A DNA stretch of 64,000 nt, from assembly GCF_025263265.1 (NCBI RefSeq), contig NZ_CP079869.1, positions 5,084,001 through 5,148,000 on the forward strand, written 5' to 3'. This document shows positions 46,120-55,288 of the stretch, in pieces. The DNA comes from Mycobacterium sp. SMC-4. GTDB taxonomy: Bacteria > Actinomycetota > Actinomycetes > Mycobacteriales > Mycobacteriaceae. The position numbers and the translations under genes were made by a program. The notes under the pieces were generated by a model. It did not search any database, was not told the origin of the DNA, and saw nothing but the letters and a program-made list of their open reading frames with translations. Every line of letters starts with the position of its first letter. The first letter of the stretch is position 1.

Positions 46120-48081
46120 ATGAGTGACACCTGCGGTTGCGGCGGAGACGAGGCCGACGTCAGCGGGCAGTCCGAGGAGCAGGCCGAATCCCTGTGGCAG
46201 GTTCGGGAACTGCAGTTCGCGGCCGTCGCGGGCGTGTTCCTGCTGGCCGGGTTGATCGCCGGCGGGGCAGGTGCGCCGCCGACGGTCGTGCTCACGTTGG
46301 AAGCGGTCGCCTTGGTTGTCGGCGCCTATACCTTTGTGCCGTCCACGCTCAAGCGTCTGGCCAGAGGCAGAATCGGGGTGGGCACGTTGATGACCATCGC
46401 CGCTGTGGGCGCGGTGCTCCTCGGCGAAGTCGGCGAAGCCGCGATGCTGGCGTTCCTGTTCTCGATCAGCGAGGGTTTGGAAGAGTATTCGCTGGCCCGC
46501 ACCCGTCGCGGACTGCGCGCCCTGCTGTCGCTGGTGCCTGATCAGGCTACTGTTCTGCGAGACGACACCGAGATGGTCGTGTCCTCAAGTGAATTGCGTG
46601 TCGGCGACCGAATGCTGGTCAAGCCCGGCGAGCGGATCGCCACCGACGGCATCATCCGCGACGGTCGCACCGCGCTGGATGTCTCGGCCATCACTGGTGA
46701 GTCGGTGCCCGTGGAAGCCGAACCGGGCCACGAGGTGTTCGCTGGCTCGATCAACGGCACCGGCGTGCTGCAGGTCGAGGTCACCACCACCTCCGAGGAC
46801 AATTCGCTGGCCCGCATCGTGAAGATCGTGGAGGTCGAACAGTCTCGCAAGGGCGCCTCCCAGCGATTGGCCGACCGCATCGCCAAGCCGCTGGTGCCCG
46901 GGGTGATGATCGCCGCGGCCCTGATTGCAGTGATCGGCAGCCTGCTCGGCGACCCTGCGGTGTGGATCGAACGTGCCCTGGTGGTACTGGTCGCGGCCTC
47001 GCCGTGCGCGTTGGCGATCTCGGTGCCCGTGACCGTGGTCGCCGCGATCGGTGCGGCCAGCAAGCTCGGTGCGCTGGTCAAGGGTGGGGCCGCGCTGGAG
47101 GCCCTCGGTGCGGTGCGCGGCGTCGCCCTCGACAAGACCGGCACCCTGACCGCCAACCGGCCCGCTGTCATCGAGGTGGCCACCACCCACGGCGCCACTC
47201 GCGAGCAGGTGCTCGATCTGGCCGCAGCGCTGGAAGCGCGCAGTGAACACCCGCTGGCCGCGGCGATCCTGGCCGCCGTCGACGAGGTCACCCCAGCTAC
47301 TGACGTGCAGGCGGTGACCGGCGCTGGGCTCACCGGCCGCCGCGACGGCAACACGATCCGCCTGGGCCGCCCCGGGTGGCTCGATGCGGGCGCGTTGGCT
47401 GACGACGTGGTACGGATGCAGCGGGCCGGCGCCACCGCCGTGCTCGTCGAAGACGACGGCCAAACAGTCGGCGCGATCGCCGTGCGCGACGAACTGCGTC
47501 CCGAGGCGGCCGAGGTCGTCGCCCAGCTGCGCCGCGACGGCTATCACATCGCGATGCTCACCGGCGACAATCACACCACCGCCGCCGCGCTCGCCAAAGA
47601 CGTCGGTATCGACGACGTACACGCCGAGCTACGCCCCGAGGACAAGGCGCGCCTCATCGAAGAACTGCGTGTTCAGCGCAACACAGCCATGGTCGGCGAC
47701 GGGATCAACGATGCCCCCGCACTGGCCACCGCCGACCTCGGTATCGCGATGGGGGCGATGGGCACCGACGTAGCCATCGAGACCGCCGATGTGGCGTTGA
47801 TGGGCGAAGACCTCCGCCACCTGCCGCAGGCATTCAGCCACGCCCGTCGCGCCCGGCGGATCATGCTGCAGAACGTCGGCCTTTCACTTGCGTTGATCAC
47901 CGTGTTGATACCGCTGGCGCTGCTCGGTGTGCTCGGTCTGGCCGCCGTCGTGCTGGTACACGAGCTTGCCGAGGTCGTCGTCATCGCCAACGGGGTGCGC
48001 GCCGGCCGCGCCAAGCCCCTGTCCCTTGCGCCGACCGACCGAGCCGCGACAGCCCACGCAGCAGCGGCGGCGTCCTCATGA
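46120..48081 (+). CDS. P1B-type heavy-metal-exporting ATPase (CtpG/CadA-like)
   Basis: The 653-residue pump has an N-terminal Cys motif CGCGGDE, TGESVPVE (actuator domain), the transmembrane metal site SPCALAIS, phosphorylation site DKTGTLT, an HP locus (RSEHPLAAA) and the hinge GDGINDAPALA. A final helix carries HELAEVVVIANGVRAGR as in CtpG. SPC rather than CPC marks the group that handles Cd, Zn, Pb or Co. ATG 46,120 is preferred; 46,090 would overlap the sensor gene. It forms an operon with the CmtR-like sensor, as cmtR-ctpG do in M. tuberculosis. Confidence 0.92.
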   Translation: MSDTCGCGGDEADVSGQSEEQAESLWQVRELQFAAVAGVFLLAGLIAGGAGAPPTVVLTLEAVALVVGAYTFVPSTLKRLARGRIGVGTLMTIAAVGAVLLGEVGEAAMLAFLFSISEGLEEYSLARTRRGLRALLSLVPDQATVLRDDTEMVVSSSELRVGDRMLVKPGERIATDGIIRDGRTALDVSAITGESVPVEAEPGHEVFAGSINGTGVLQVEVTTTSEDNSLARIVKIVEVEQSRKGASQRLADRIAKPLVPGVMIAAALIAVIGSLLGDPAVWIERALVVLVAASPCALAISVPVTVVAAIGAASKLGALVKGGAALEALGAVRGVALDKTGTLTANRPAVIEVATTHGATREQVLDLAAALEARSEHPLAAAILAAVDEVTPATDVQAVTGAGLTGRRDGNTIRLGRPGWLDAGALADDVVRMQRAGATAVLVEDDGQTVGAIAVRDELRPEAAEVVAQLRRDGYHIAMLTGDNHTTAAALAKDVGIDDVHAELRPEDKARLIEELRVQRNTAMVGDGINDAPALATADLGIAMGAMGTDVAIETADVALMGEDLRHLPQAFSHARRARRIMLQNVGLSLALITVLIPLALLGVLGLAAVVLVHELAEVVVIANGVRAGRAKPLSLAPTDRAATAHAAAAASS

Positions 48082-48480
48082 TCCCGGGAGTTGTCCGATG
48101 ATCTCCGGGTACCTGCGCCTGTCGCCGGGAAGCGATCCGGCTGTGGCTGCGGCGCCACCCGACACCCGACGGCTCATCAAGCGCATACCCGCGGGCCGCG
48201 AGATCGCCGTGACCCATGGACGGACAAGCCTTCGTGGGGCCAGCCCCGGAACCGGGCTTGATATACCTATGGGGGTATTGCAGAATGGGTACCGAACCGG
48301 GAAGCAGGGGAAGATGATCGTCGGGCACTACCGCTTCATGGAGACAGGCACTTCGCTGGTTTCCGCGCGCGATTGTGGGCATGTTGAGGCACATCTGCCC
48401 TACCGTCGGGAACCCCTTCATTACATCGTGTTCTCTGGTGAGACATTTCCCGGCCAGTCAAGTGAAAGGGGTTTGCAGCC
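48082..48480. other. Gene-poor stretch with a CsoR-like operator
   Basis: About 400 nt between the ATPase and the SHOCT gene. A plus-strand frame is open from 48,099 to 48,484, but the operator at 48,262 and a probable promoter lie inside it, and its translation shows no fold or motif, so no gene is called. The stretch may be decayed sequence plus the promoter region of the Met-rich gene set. Confidence 0.5.
48262..48279 (+). promoter_or_regulatory. CsoR/RicR-like copper operator
   Basis: TATACCTATGGGGGTATT has ATACC and GGTAT arms around a G-rich centre, the general form of CsoR-family sites (TACC, G/C run, GGTA). It lies about 200 nt upstream of the SHOCT and Met-rich genes. No CsoR-family gene is in the window, so a regulator encoded elsewhere would act here. 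Confidence 0.5.
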
Positions 48481-48762
48481 ATGATGTACGGCACAGACGG
48501 CTGCATGTGGGGCGGTTGGGGATGGGGCGGCTGGATCCTCATGGGCGCGGTGATGGTGCTCTTGTCGGCCGTCCTGATCACCGCGGTCGTGCTGGCCGTC
48601 CGGTATCTCGCCGGTAGCGATACCCAGCGCAACCGCGCGGATTCAGTGGCCTCGCCACGGCCCGAAGGTGTTCTGGCCCAACGGTTTGCGCGCGGCGACA
48701 TCGACGAGGATGAGTTTCGGCGGCGACTGACGCTGCTGCGCGAACACCAGGAATCGCGATGA
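48481..48762 (+). CDS. Small SHOCT-domain membrane protein of the metal-resistance set
   Basis: The 93-residue protein starts MMYGTDGCMWGGWGWGGW, a Met/Trp/Gly-rich N-terminus that could touch copper. A single transmembrane helix follows (ILMGAVMVLLSAVLITAVVL) and then a C-terminal SHOCT motif (LAQRFARGDIDEDEFRRRLT). Similar proteins accompany copper-responsive loci in actinobacteria. AAAGGGG precedes the ATG at normal spacing. Confidence 0.82.
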   Translation: MMYGTDGCMWGGWGWGGWILMGAVMVLLSAVLITAVVLAVRYLAGSDTQRNRADSVASPRPEGVLAQRFARGDIDEDEFRRRLTLLREHQESR

Positions 48763-48852
48763 CTCAAGTGTCCCGGGCTCACCGTCGGCCGATAGCGCGG
48801 TGCCAGTCCACCGAGGACCTCAAAATTGGATGCGACGAAGGAGATTGGAAGC

Positions 48853-49194
48853 ATGACCGATACACCTGAATCAACGAGCGAACGAATCGCCGTGGCCGGA
48901 GAGCGCAGAGGGGTGAACCACGCCTTGGCGTGGAGTGGCATCGCCGCCGCCGCGGTGTTCATCGTTGCGGTGGTGTTCTTTTCCGGGTTCTTCATCGGCA
49001 GAGCCACCGACGGTTTCGGCGGTAATCGGGGGCACTGTCAAGGAACGCCCGGCATGATGGGACCCGGCATGATGGGCCCGGGCATGATGGGCCCGCAGGG
49101 CTCGTGGTCACCGGGGAACATGGGACCATCAGGCCCCTGGAGTCCCGGCCAGTCACAGCCGCCGGCAACCACGCCGACCACACCGCGTCCGTAG
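48853..49194 (+). CDS. Met-rich membrane-anchored protein, probable copper binding
   Basis: The 113-residue protein has a short cytoplasmic part, one transmembrane helix (ALAWSGIAAAAVFIVAVVFF), then an external Met/Gly/Pro-rich tail with three GMMGP repeats and a Ser/Pro/Trp-rich end. Clusters of Met pairs are typical Cu(I) ligands in oxidising compartments. ATG 48,853 is preferred because AAGGAG lies 9 nt upstream (48,838-48,843). Confidence 0.78.
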   Translation: MTDTPESTSERIAVAGERRGVNHALAWSGIAAAAVFIVAVVFFSGFFIGRATDGFGGNRGHCQGTPGMMGPGMMGPGMMGPQGSWSPGNMGPSGPWSPGQSQPPATTPTTPRP

Positions 49195-49363
49195 CGCGCG
49201 TAAACCCATTCACGCTGCAGCAGGCGCAGTTCAGACTATCTCGCGAGTCGCCCACCGTCGGGCACGATGCCGCCAACGCCCAGAACGGGAGCAACTCGCA
49301 CCACGCGTTCGCCGACAACAAATTCCCACGGCACATGTCGAGCACGAGAAGGGATCATCGGAG

Positions 49364-49960
49364 ATGAACGGAATGAGCAGGCGAGCGGCGTTGAGAATGC
49401 TCGCCACCGGTGGGGCCCTCTTCGGCCTGGGGTACGTCTTGCGCAACATTATCGACATACCGGTCAGCCGTGCCCAACCCGGGATGGGTGGCGCGACCGG
49501 AATGGATATGCGCGCCTACATGAACATGTTCATGCGGCATACCGAGCTTCGACGCAGGGTCGAAGAGATTCCCGGAGGGGTGCGCACCACCACCGAATCT
49601 GACTCCGCCGACCTCGTCGCCGAACTGCAAGCCCACGTCTCATCGATGTATACCCACCTCGATCAAGGCAGTGAAGTCACCTGCATGAGTTCAAGCCTGC
49701 CCACCCTGTTCCGCCGCGCCGCCGATTATCAACGTCAGATCACGCTCACACCCAGCGGTGTGGTCGTCGTCGAGACCTCCGCCGACCCCGAAGTGACCAA
49801 CGCCATTCGCGAACACGCCCGCGAAGTCACCGGATTCGTCGTCGAAGGAATGCCGGCGATGATGAGCGGAATGATGGACGGCGGGATGATGGCACCTGGC
49901 AGGGGTCACGGAATGATGGGTCCCGGCATGGGTCACGGAATGATGGGACCAAGCCGCTGA
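49364..49960 (+). CDS. Exported Met/His-rich protein, probable copper chaperone or store
   Basis: The 198-residue protein has a Tat-like start (MSRRAALRMLATGGALFGLG) with a hydrophobic leader. A helical middle domain (MDMRAYMNMFMRHTELRRRV, HVSSMYTHLDQGSEVTCMSS) with a conserved-looking C and several M/H follows. The C-terminal tail has repeats of HGMMGPGM. The ligand-rich tail and helical core suggest Cu(I) capture outside the membrane. The 169 nt between this and the previous gene hold no other gene. Confidence 0.78.
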   Translation: MNGMSRRAALRMLATGGALFGLGYVLRNIIDIPVSRAQPGMGGATGMDMRAYMNMFMRHTELRRRVEEIPGGVRTTTESDSADLVAELQAHVSSMYTHLDQGSEVTCMSSSLPTLFRRAADYQRQITLTPSGVVVVETSADPEVTNAIREHAREVTGFVVEGMPAMMSGMMDGGMMAPGRGHGMMGPGMGHGMMGPSR

Positions 49961-50131
49961 ACCGAAGCCGACACCCACCAGACGGACCCCGCCCACAGGC
50001 GCTGGTAGTCGCCGCAGCACGGCGCTGCACGGTGACTCACGGCACGACAGGCATGTCCACGCCGGCCTGTGTAGCGATCGTGCGAGACAACCTACCTGCG
50101 GCTCCCCTTAACCTTGACAAGTCCAGTGAAG
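49961..50131. other. Right terminal region of the transposon
   Basis: These 171 nt follow the last cargo gene and contain no reading frame of note. The last 21 nt, from CTTGACAAG to the junction at 50,131, hold the palindrome CTTGACAAG and the terminal TGGACT-type element that faces TTGACT at the left end. Confidence 0.6.
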
Positions 50132-50248
50132 GAAGCCGTCCCATTTCGGTTCGTAGGACCACACCCCTGGCTCGTCGGGCACCTTAGCCTGGGCCTTGGC
50201 CAGCATCGGCTCCAGCGGCGGAGACAGCGGTAACGCCATGTCGTTCAT
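50132..50248 (-). pseudogene. LigC-type ligase, N-terminal fragment of the split gene
   Basis: From ATG 50,248 the minus strand encodes 39 residues: MNDMALPLSPPLEPMLAK, then VPDEPGVWSYEPKWDGF. This contains the adenylation lysine K35. The frame then runs into transposon sequence and stops after seven more codons. Joined to 40,810-39,875 it restores a 350-residue ligase, the normal length of the family, with TTC-CGC at the seam. A 143-nt region upstream, shared with the divergent gene at 50,392, should contain its original promoter. Confidence 0.93.
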
Positions 50249-50391
50249 AGTCACCTAGACCCGGGTACCCCGACAATCTCATCGCCCTCATCGCCCCCGC
50301 TGGTCGTCGGCACCAGGCCCGTTCACCTTCGCCGTGTAGAACCGGATTCCACGGGTAATGATCAACGAACATCGAACGGGAGGGATACGCG

Positions 50392-50835
50392 ATGAACATC
50401 GTTTCGGCGGCCACCCGAGCAGTGACCAAGACAGCGAATGTGACTACTGCGGCTGCCGGAGCGATCGGTGGCGCGGTCGTCAGCGGAACCGTCGGCGCCG
50501 TCCAAGGTGCTGCGACGGGAGTTCGCAAAGGCCTCGACAACGGCAGTAGATCCTCTGCCGCGGCCGCGCTGACCATCGGTGCCATCGGCGCCGCAGGGTT
50601 GGTGGAATGGCCGGTCCTGGTCACTGTCGGCGGGACCGCGCTCGTGCTGCATCAGCTCTCGCAGCGCGGCAGCGCGTCCGGCGGTTCCAGCACCACCGGC
50701 GGGGCGCAGTCCTCAGCGCCTGCCAAGACGACGTCTGCCAAGACCGCTCCGCGCCGGGCCACCAAGGCCTCGGCCCGTGGGTCGTCACGGCCGGCCAAGA
50801 AGGCGACCGCGACGCGGCGCGCAACCAAGAAGTGA
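50392..50835 (+). CDS. Small hydrophobic protein with basic Lys/Ala-rich tail
   Basis: The 147-residue protein has an Ala/Gly/Val-rich N-terminal half with two potential helices (AAAGAIGGAVVSGTVGAVQG and TIGAIGAAGLVEWPVLVTVG). The histone-like tail ends SSRPAKKATATRRATKK. It shares a GAxGAxxxxEWPVxxxxxxxxL segment with the 55,289 protein on the other side of the large ATPase. GTGA overlap couples it to that ATPase. Function unknown; a regulatory or accessory subunit is inferred. Confidence 0.75.
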   Translation: MNIVSAATRAVTKTANVTTAAAGAIGGAVVSGTVGAVQGAATGVRKGLDNGSRSSAAAALTIGAIGAAGLVEWPVLVTVGGTALVLHQLSQRGSASGGSSTTGGAQSSAPAKTTSAKTAPRRATKASARGSSRPAKKATATRRATKK

Positions 50836-53800
50836 GTGTCCTCGTAAGGTTCGTAGGAAGCGCCGCGACGGCCGTCACCTGGCCGGCGCGTCACCTGATC
50901 GAAGCCGCCGGGCAGCAGGACAACATCGCGGCCGTCGTGACCGCGGTCAAAGAGCTCACCGGCGGCAACCCCAGCCGTCGGTGCTGGCGCAACGACAACC
51001 GTTGCTGGGTCGAAGTGCGGGGCCTCACCGGTGACCGCGGTAAGGCCCTCGGCCGCGCGGTGCTCGCGGCGGTCCGCGCCGAACCCGGCGTGCAGACCAT
51101 CGGGCTCAATCACACCTTGGCACGGGTGATCGTCAGCGTCGAGGACAACGGTCCGTCGTTGGCCCGGCTGTGCCAATTGGTGGCCGAGGTCGAACGTGAC
51201 ACAGCCCCCGACGTCGACGCCGGCCCGACCGACCTCCCCGGCGACGGCATCGTCCTGGCCGGACGAGCACTCGCCGCCACCGCCAGCAGTGTCGGGCTGT
51301 GCGCCGCCCTCGCGGGCCGCACGCTGATGTGGCCGGCATTGCCCTCGGGATTGGCGGCCACCGTGGCGCTGGTCGACTACCAGCCGAGGCTGCGCGCGGT
51401 GGTGGAACGCCGCCTCGGGCACAACGCCGCCGACACCGCGCTGGCACTGGCTGCCACGGCGGTCTACACCGCGACCACGGCGCCGTCGTCGCTGGCCGTG
51501 GACGCGGTCCGGCACCTGCACCTACTCGGTGAGGCCCTGGCCGGGTCCCGCGCCTGGCAGCGTCAGGAACCGATCATCGCGCCGCATGCCGAGGATCCCG
51601 ACACCGGAGCCTCCCCTGCGCGCCCCTGCCCGGTGCCGCCCGGTCCGATCGAGCGTCACGCCGACCGCAGCGGTGTGGCACAGGGTCTGGCTGCGGCCAC
51701 GGTGGGTCTGTTCAGTCGCAACATCAACGAGGCCGCCACCGCCACCATCGTGACGACCCCGAAAGCGGCCCGAAACGCGCGCGAGGGATTCGCCGCCGCC
51801 TTGGGCCGCGGGCTGGCCGACAAGCACGACATCGTCGCTCTCGATCCCCAGGCGATCCGCAGACTCGACCGGGTCGATGCCGTCGTCGTCGACCCCCGGG
51901 CTCTGCTGACCGGCGAGTTGCGGATCGGACGACTGCGCGGCATCTCCGATCGCGACCGGGCCGCGGCCTGGCAGTGGGCCCGCGAGCACCTCGAACGCGG
52001 TGAACTCGGCATCGGGTGGCATCGCCCGCCGCTGCGCAACAACGGCAGCTCCAACGGCGCGCCCCGGGCCGAGGTGCTCGTTCGGCGGGTGCATCATCCG
52101 ATGGCAGCCAGTGTGCTCGGTGAGGTGCGTCGCGCCGGAGTCGATCTGGTCTCGGTGCACAGTGACGAACTCGACGACCTGCGCCCGTCTTTCGACGAGC
52201 TGTACCCGCTGGCCGGCTCCGTCGACACGGCGGTGCTGGACACGGTGGTCGACCTGCAGCAGGACGGCCACACCGTGGCGGTCATCTCTTCGGCTGCGCC
52301 GCAAGCACTTTCGGTGGCGGACGTCTCCATCGGGCTGATCTCCGACGACGGCCGGCCCCCGTGGCGGGCTGACCTGCTCGCCGCCGACCTGGCCGCGGTG
52401 TGGCGGATCCTGCACGCCCTGCCCGCCGCACGCCGAGCCAGCCGGCGCGGCGTCGAACTCGCGACCAGCGCCTCGATGCTGGGCGCCCTGCTGATGATCC
52501 CCGGCGTGCGGGGCCGCGGACCCGGACCGGTGACCGCCGGCGCGGCCGCCGGCCTCACCACCGGCCTGCTGCTGGCGCGTGGAGCTCTCAACGACAAAAC
52601 TCCCACCCCCGCCCCGGTCTCCGAGTGGCACGCGATGTCACCCGAAGAGGTGCGGGTTGCCCTGCCGCAGCCTGAACGCGAAACCCCCGCAGAGAAGTCA
52701 CTGATTGCCTCGGCTGCGAGCGCATCGGTCAGCGTGATTCCCCGGGTCACCGGGCCGCCACTTCGGCTGGCCCGGGATCTGGCGGGCGCGCTTCGCGAAG
52801 AGCTCTCGGACCCGCTGACCCCGATCCTGGCGGTCGGCTCCGCGGCCAGCGCGCTGCTGGGATCCCCCGTCGACGCGATCCTGGTCGGTTCGGTGTTGGC
52901 CGGAAACTCGCTGCTTGCCGCCTCACAGCAGGTCAGGGCGGAGCGGCTGCTGGGAAGACTGCTGGCCGTGCAGGTCCCACCGGCCCGGCTGGTCACCGGC
53001 GAGGGCTACCAAACCATCGATGCCGCACAGCTGCAGCCCGGTGACCTGATCGAGGTGCGACCGGGCGAGGTGGTACCGGCCGACGCGCGGGTTGTCGAGG
53101 CCGACGACGCCGAACTCGATGAGTCCTCGTTGACCGGCGAGTCGCTGCCGGTGCCCAAGCGCGCGACGGCCACCCCGGGCGCCGAACTGGCCGAACGCAG
53201 CTGCATGCTGCACGCCACCACGACGGTGGTCGCCGGAACCGCGGTGGGAATCGTCACCGCGGTCGGTGACAGCACCCAGGCAAGCCGGGCGGCCCACGTT
53301 CAGTCCGCGGAGAAGTCCGACGTGGGTCTGCAGACCCAACTGCGGGCACTGACCGACAGTGCATTGCCGCTCAGCCTGGCCGGCGGAGCACTGGTCAGCG
53401 GGCTCGGCCTGCTGCGCATGGTGCCGCTGCACCGCGCGGTTGCCAGCGGCGTTGCCGTCGCGGTGGCCGCGGTGCCCGAAGGCATGCCGCTGGTGGCCAC
53501 GCTGGCACAGCAGACCGCCGCGCGGCGACTCACCCGAGCCGGCGTGCTGGTGCGCACTCCGCGTTCGGTGGAGGCATTGGGCCGCGTCGACGTCGTCTGC
53601 TTCGACAAGACCGGAACCCTGAGCGAGAACCGGCTGCGCGTCGCGCAGGTCCATCCCGGTGACGGCCTCACCCGCGAGCAGGTGCTCACCTGCGCAGCAC
53701 AGGCCACGCCGCCGAAGAACGGCCGCCGCCACGAACACGCGACCGACGCCACGGTGGTCGAAGCGGCCGGGAAGGTGCCGGCGCCGAGCGCGAACACCAG

Positions 53801-55274
53801 CTGGCTGGCATTCCGGTCGGGCCGGCCGTTCTCGGCCTCGCTGGACGGCACCACGCTGTGCATCAAAGGTGCACCCGAAGTCGTGCTGGCTGCTTGCACC
53901 GATCTCGACTCTGCCACCAGGTCCGCGGTGAACAGGATGGCCAAGTCCGGTCTGCGGGTCATCGCGGTGGCCCGCCGCACGGTGACCAAGCAACAGGCGA
54001 AGACCGCTCATCGTGACGATGACGCGCTGACCGAATTATGCAGCGAGGGTTTGCATTTCGCCGGGCTGCTGGGACTGTCGGACACACCGCGCGCGACGTC
54101 GGCCTCGCTGCTGGCCACCCTGCAGGCGCAGAAGGTGGGCATCCGGCTGATCACCGGCGATCATCCGGTCACCGCGGCGGCAATCGCCGCCGAACTCGGG
54201 ATCGCGACGTCCTCCGATCAGGTCATCAGCGGCACGGACTGGGAGTCGCTGTCGCGGCGCGACCAGGAAAATGCCGTGCGGGACCGGTTGGTGTTCGCCC
54301 GTATGACCCCGGAGCACAAGGTGCAGGTGGTGCAGACGCTGGAGCGCATCGGTCTGGTGTGCGCCATGGTCGGTGACGGCGCCAACGATGCGGCGGCGAT
54401 CCGCGCCGCGACCGTCGGAATCGGCGTCGCCTCACGCGGTAGCGATCCGGCACGCACCGCAGCCGATGTGATGTTGCTCGACGGACGCATCGGATCGCTG
54501 CTGGATGCCCTCGACGAGGGACGCCAGCTCTGGCGGCGCGTGCAGGCCGCGGTGTCGGTGTTGTTGGGCGGCAACGCCGGTGAGGTGGCGTTCTCGATCA
54601 TCGGGTCGGCGCTGACCGGACAGTCCCCGCTCAATGCGCGCCAACTGTTGCTGGTGAACATGATGACCGATGCGCTGCCGGCCGCGGCGCTGGCGGTCAG
54701 CCCCACCCGGCGCAACGGCGACGAGATGGGGCACGGCCCCAACCACGCCGCGATCTGGCGCACGGTGGCGATCCGCGGCACGACCACCGCCGCGGCTGCC
54801 ACCGGGGCGTGGGTAATGGCCGGGTTCTCGCTGGCGCCGCGCCGGGCTTCGACCGTGGCACTGGTGGCGCTGGTGACCACTCAGCTGGGCCAGACCATCA
54901 TCGATTCACACAGTCCACTGGTGGTGGGCACCGCGATCGGGTCGCTGGCCACGCTGGCCACGCTGATCAGCACTCCGGGTGTGAGCCAGCTGCTGGGCTG
55001 CACGCCGTTGGGCCCGATCGGCTGGGCACAGGGGCTCGGGACCGCCGCGGTGGCGACCACCGCCGCGGGTTGTGCACCCTGGTTACTGGGCCGAGTTCAG
55101 TCGTCGATCTCGACGACGCCGAGCCGCCAGAGCACCGCGTACAGCTCACGTAACGGTATGGCGATGACGCCGGAAACCACGGTCAACGGGTCGGATGATG
55201 GTGTTACACCGGTCGAAGCAGCCACGCTCCCGACGGTCCGCACCGCGAGCGTCGACGTGCCGAATACGCCATGA
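50832..55274 (+). CDS. Very large P-type ATPase, CtpI-like
   Basis: The 1,480-residue protein has an N-terminal HMA-like domain (about 25-100), a degenerate pseudo-ATPase half (DAVVVDPRALLTGEL where DKTGT would be; LQQDGHTVAVISSAAPQALS) and a complete C-terminal P-type ATPase. That half has LTGESLPVPK, VPEGMPLVATLAQ in TM4 (P2-like PEGxP, not CPC), FDKTGTLSENR, KGAPEVVL and GDGANDAAAIRAATVGIG. This fused architecture is typical of mycobacterial CtpI. The ion is unknown. The last 40 residues (TVRTASVDVPNTP) are low-complexity. GTG 50,832 overlaps the upstream stop. Confidence 0.9.
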   Translation: MSVLVRFVGSAATAVTWPARHLIEAAGQQDNIAAVVTAVKELTGGNPSRRCWRNDNRCWVEVRGLTGDRGKALGRAVLAAVRAEPGVQTIGLNHTLARVIVSVEDNGPSLARLCQLVAEVERDTAPDVDAGPTDLPGDGIVLAGRALAATASSVGLCAALAGRTLMWPALPSGLAATVALVDYQPRLRAVVERRLGHNAADTALALAATAVYTATTAPSSLAVDAVRHLHLLGEALAGSRAWQRQEPIIAPHAEDPDTGASPARPCPVPPGPIERHADRSGVAQGLAAATVGLFSRNINEAATATIVTTPKAARNAREGFAAALGRGLADKHDIVALDPQAIRRLDRVDAVVVDPRALLTGELRIGRLRGISDRDRAAAWQWAREHLERGELGIGWHRPPLRNNGSSNGAPRAEVLVRRVHHPMAASVLGEVRRAGVDLVSVHSDELDDLRPSFDELYPLAGSVDTAVLDTVVDLQQDGHTVAVISSAAPQALSVADVSIGLISDDGRPPWRADLLAADLAAVWRILHALPAARRASRRGVELATSASMLGALLMIPGVRGRGPGPVTAGAAAGLTTGLLLARGALNDKTPTPAPVSEWHAMSPEEVRVALPQPERETPAEKSLIASAASASVSVIPRVTGPPLRLARDLAGALREELSDPLTPILAVGSAASALLGSPVDAILVGSVLAGNSLLAASQQVRAERLLGRLLAVQVPPARLVTGEGYQTIDAAQLQPGDLIEVRPGEVVPADARVVEADDAELDESSLTGESLPVPKRATATPGAELAERSCMLHATTTVVAGTAVGIVTAVGDSTQASRAAHVQSAEKSDVGLQTQLRALTDSALPLSLAGGALVSGLGLLRMVPLHRAVASGVAVAVAAVPEGMPLVATLAQQTAARRLTRAGVLVRTPRSVEALGRVDVVCFDKTGTLSENRLRVAQVHPGDGLTREQVLTCAAQATPPKNGRRHEHATDATVVEAAGKVPAPSANTSWLAFRSGRPFSASLDGTTLCIKGAPEVVLAACTDLDSATRSAVNRMAKSGLRVIAVARRTVTKQQAKTAHRDDDALTELCSEGLHFAGLLGLSDTPRATSASLLATLQAQKVGIRLITGDHPVTAAAIAAELGIATSSDQVISGTDWESLSRRDQENAVRDRLVFARMTPEHKVQVVQTLERIGLVCAMVGDGANDAAAIRAATVGIGVASRGSDPARTAADVMLLDGRIGSLLDALDEGRQLWRRVQAAVSVLLGGNAGEVAFSIIGSALTGQSPLNARQLLLVNMMTDALPAAALAVSPTRRNGDEMGHGPNHAAIWRTVAIRGTTTAAAATGAWVMAGFSLAPRRASTVALVALVTTQLGQTIIDSHSPLVVGTAIGSLATLATLISTPGVSQLLGCTPLGPIGWAQGLGTAAVATTAAGCAPWLLGRVQSSISTTPSRQSTAYSSRNGMAMTPETTVNGSDDGVTPVEAATLPTVRTASVDVPNTP

Positions 55275-55288
55275 CGGGAAGGTAACGA

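Larger units (their letters stand above)
40811..50131 (+). mobile_element. Tn554-like site-specific transposon carrying a ligase and metal-resistance genes
   Basis: Both ends are fixed by the interrupted ligase gene: host sequence stops at 40,810 and resumes at 50,132 in the same codon frame. The 9,321-bp insert holds genes only on the plus strand. These are two tyrosine recombinases starting 31 bp from the left end, a complete ATP-dependent ligase, an ArsR-type sensor, a P1B ATPase, a SHOCT protein and two Met-rich exported proteins. There is no target-site duplication. The ends share a short inverted element, TTGACT at 40,816-40,821 and TGGACT (minus strand) at 50,125-50,120. The paired TnpA/TnpB-like recombinases, lack of duplication and choice of a DNA-repair gene as target resemble Tn554, which inserts in radC. 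Confidence 0.9.

Noticed and set aside
48099..48484. Open frame of about 128 codons between the metal ATPase and the SHOCT gene
   Set aside because: A CsoR-like operator lies inside it, the translation shows no fold or repeat, and no good ribosome-binding site precedes it.
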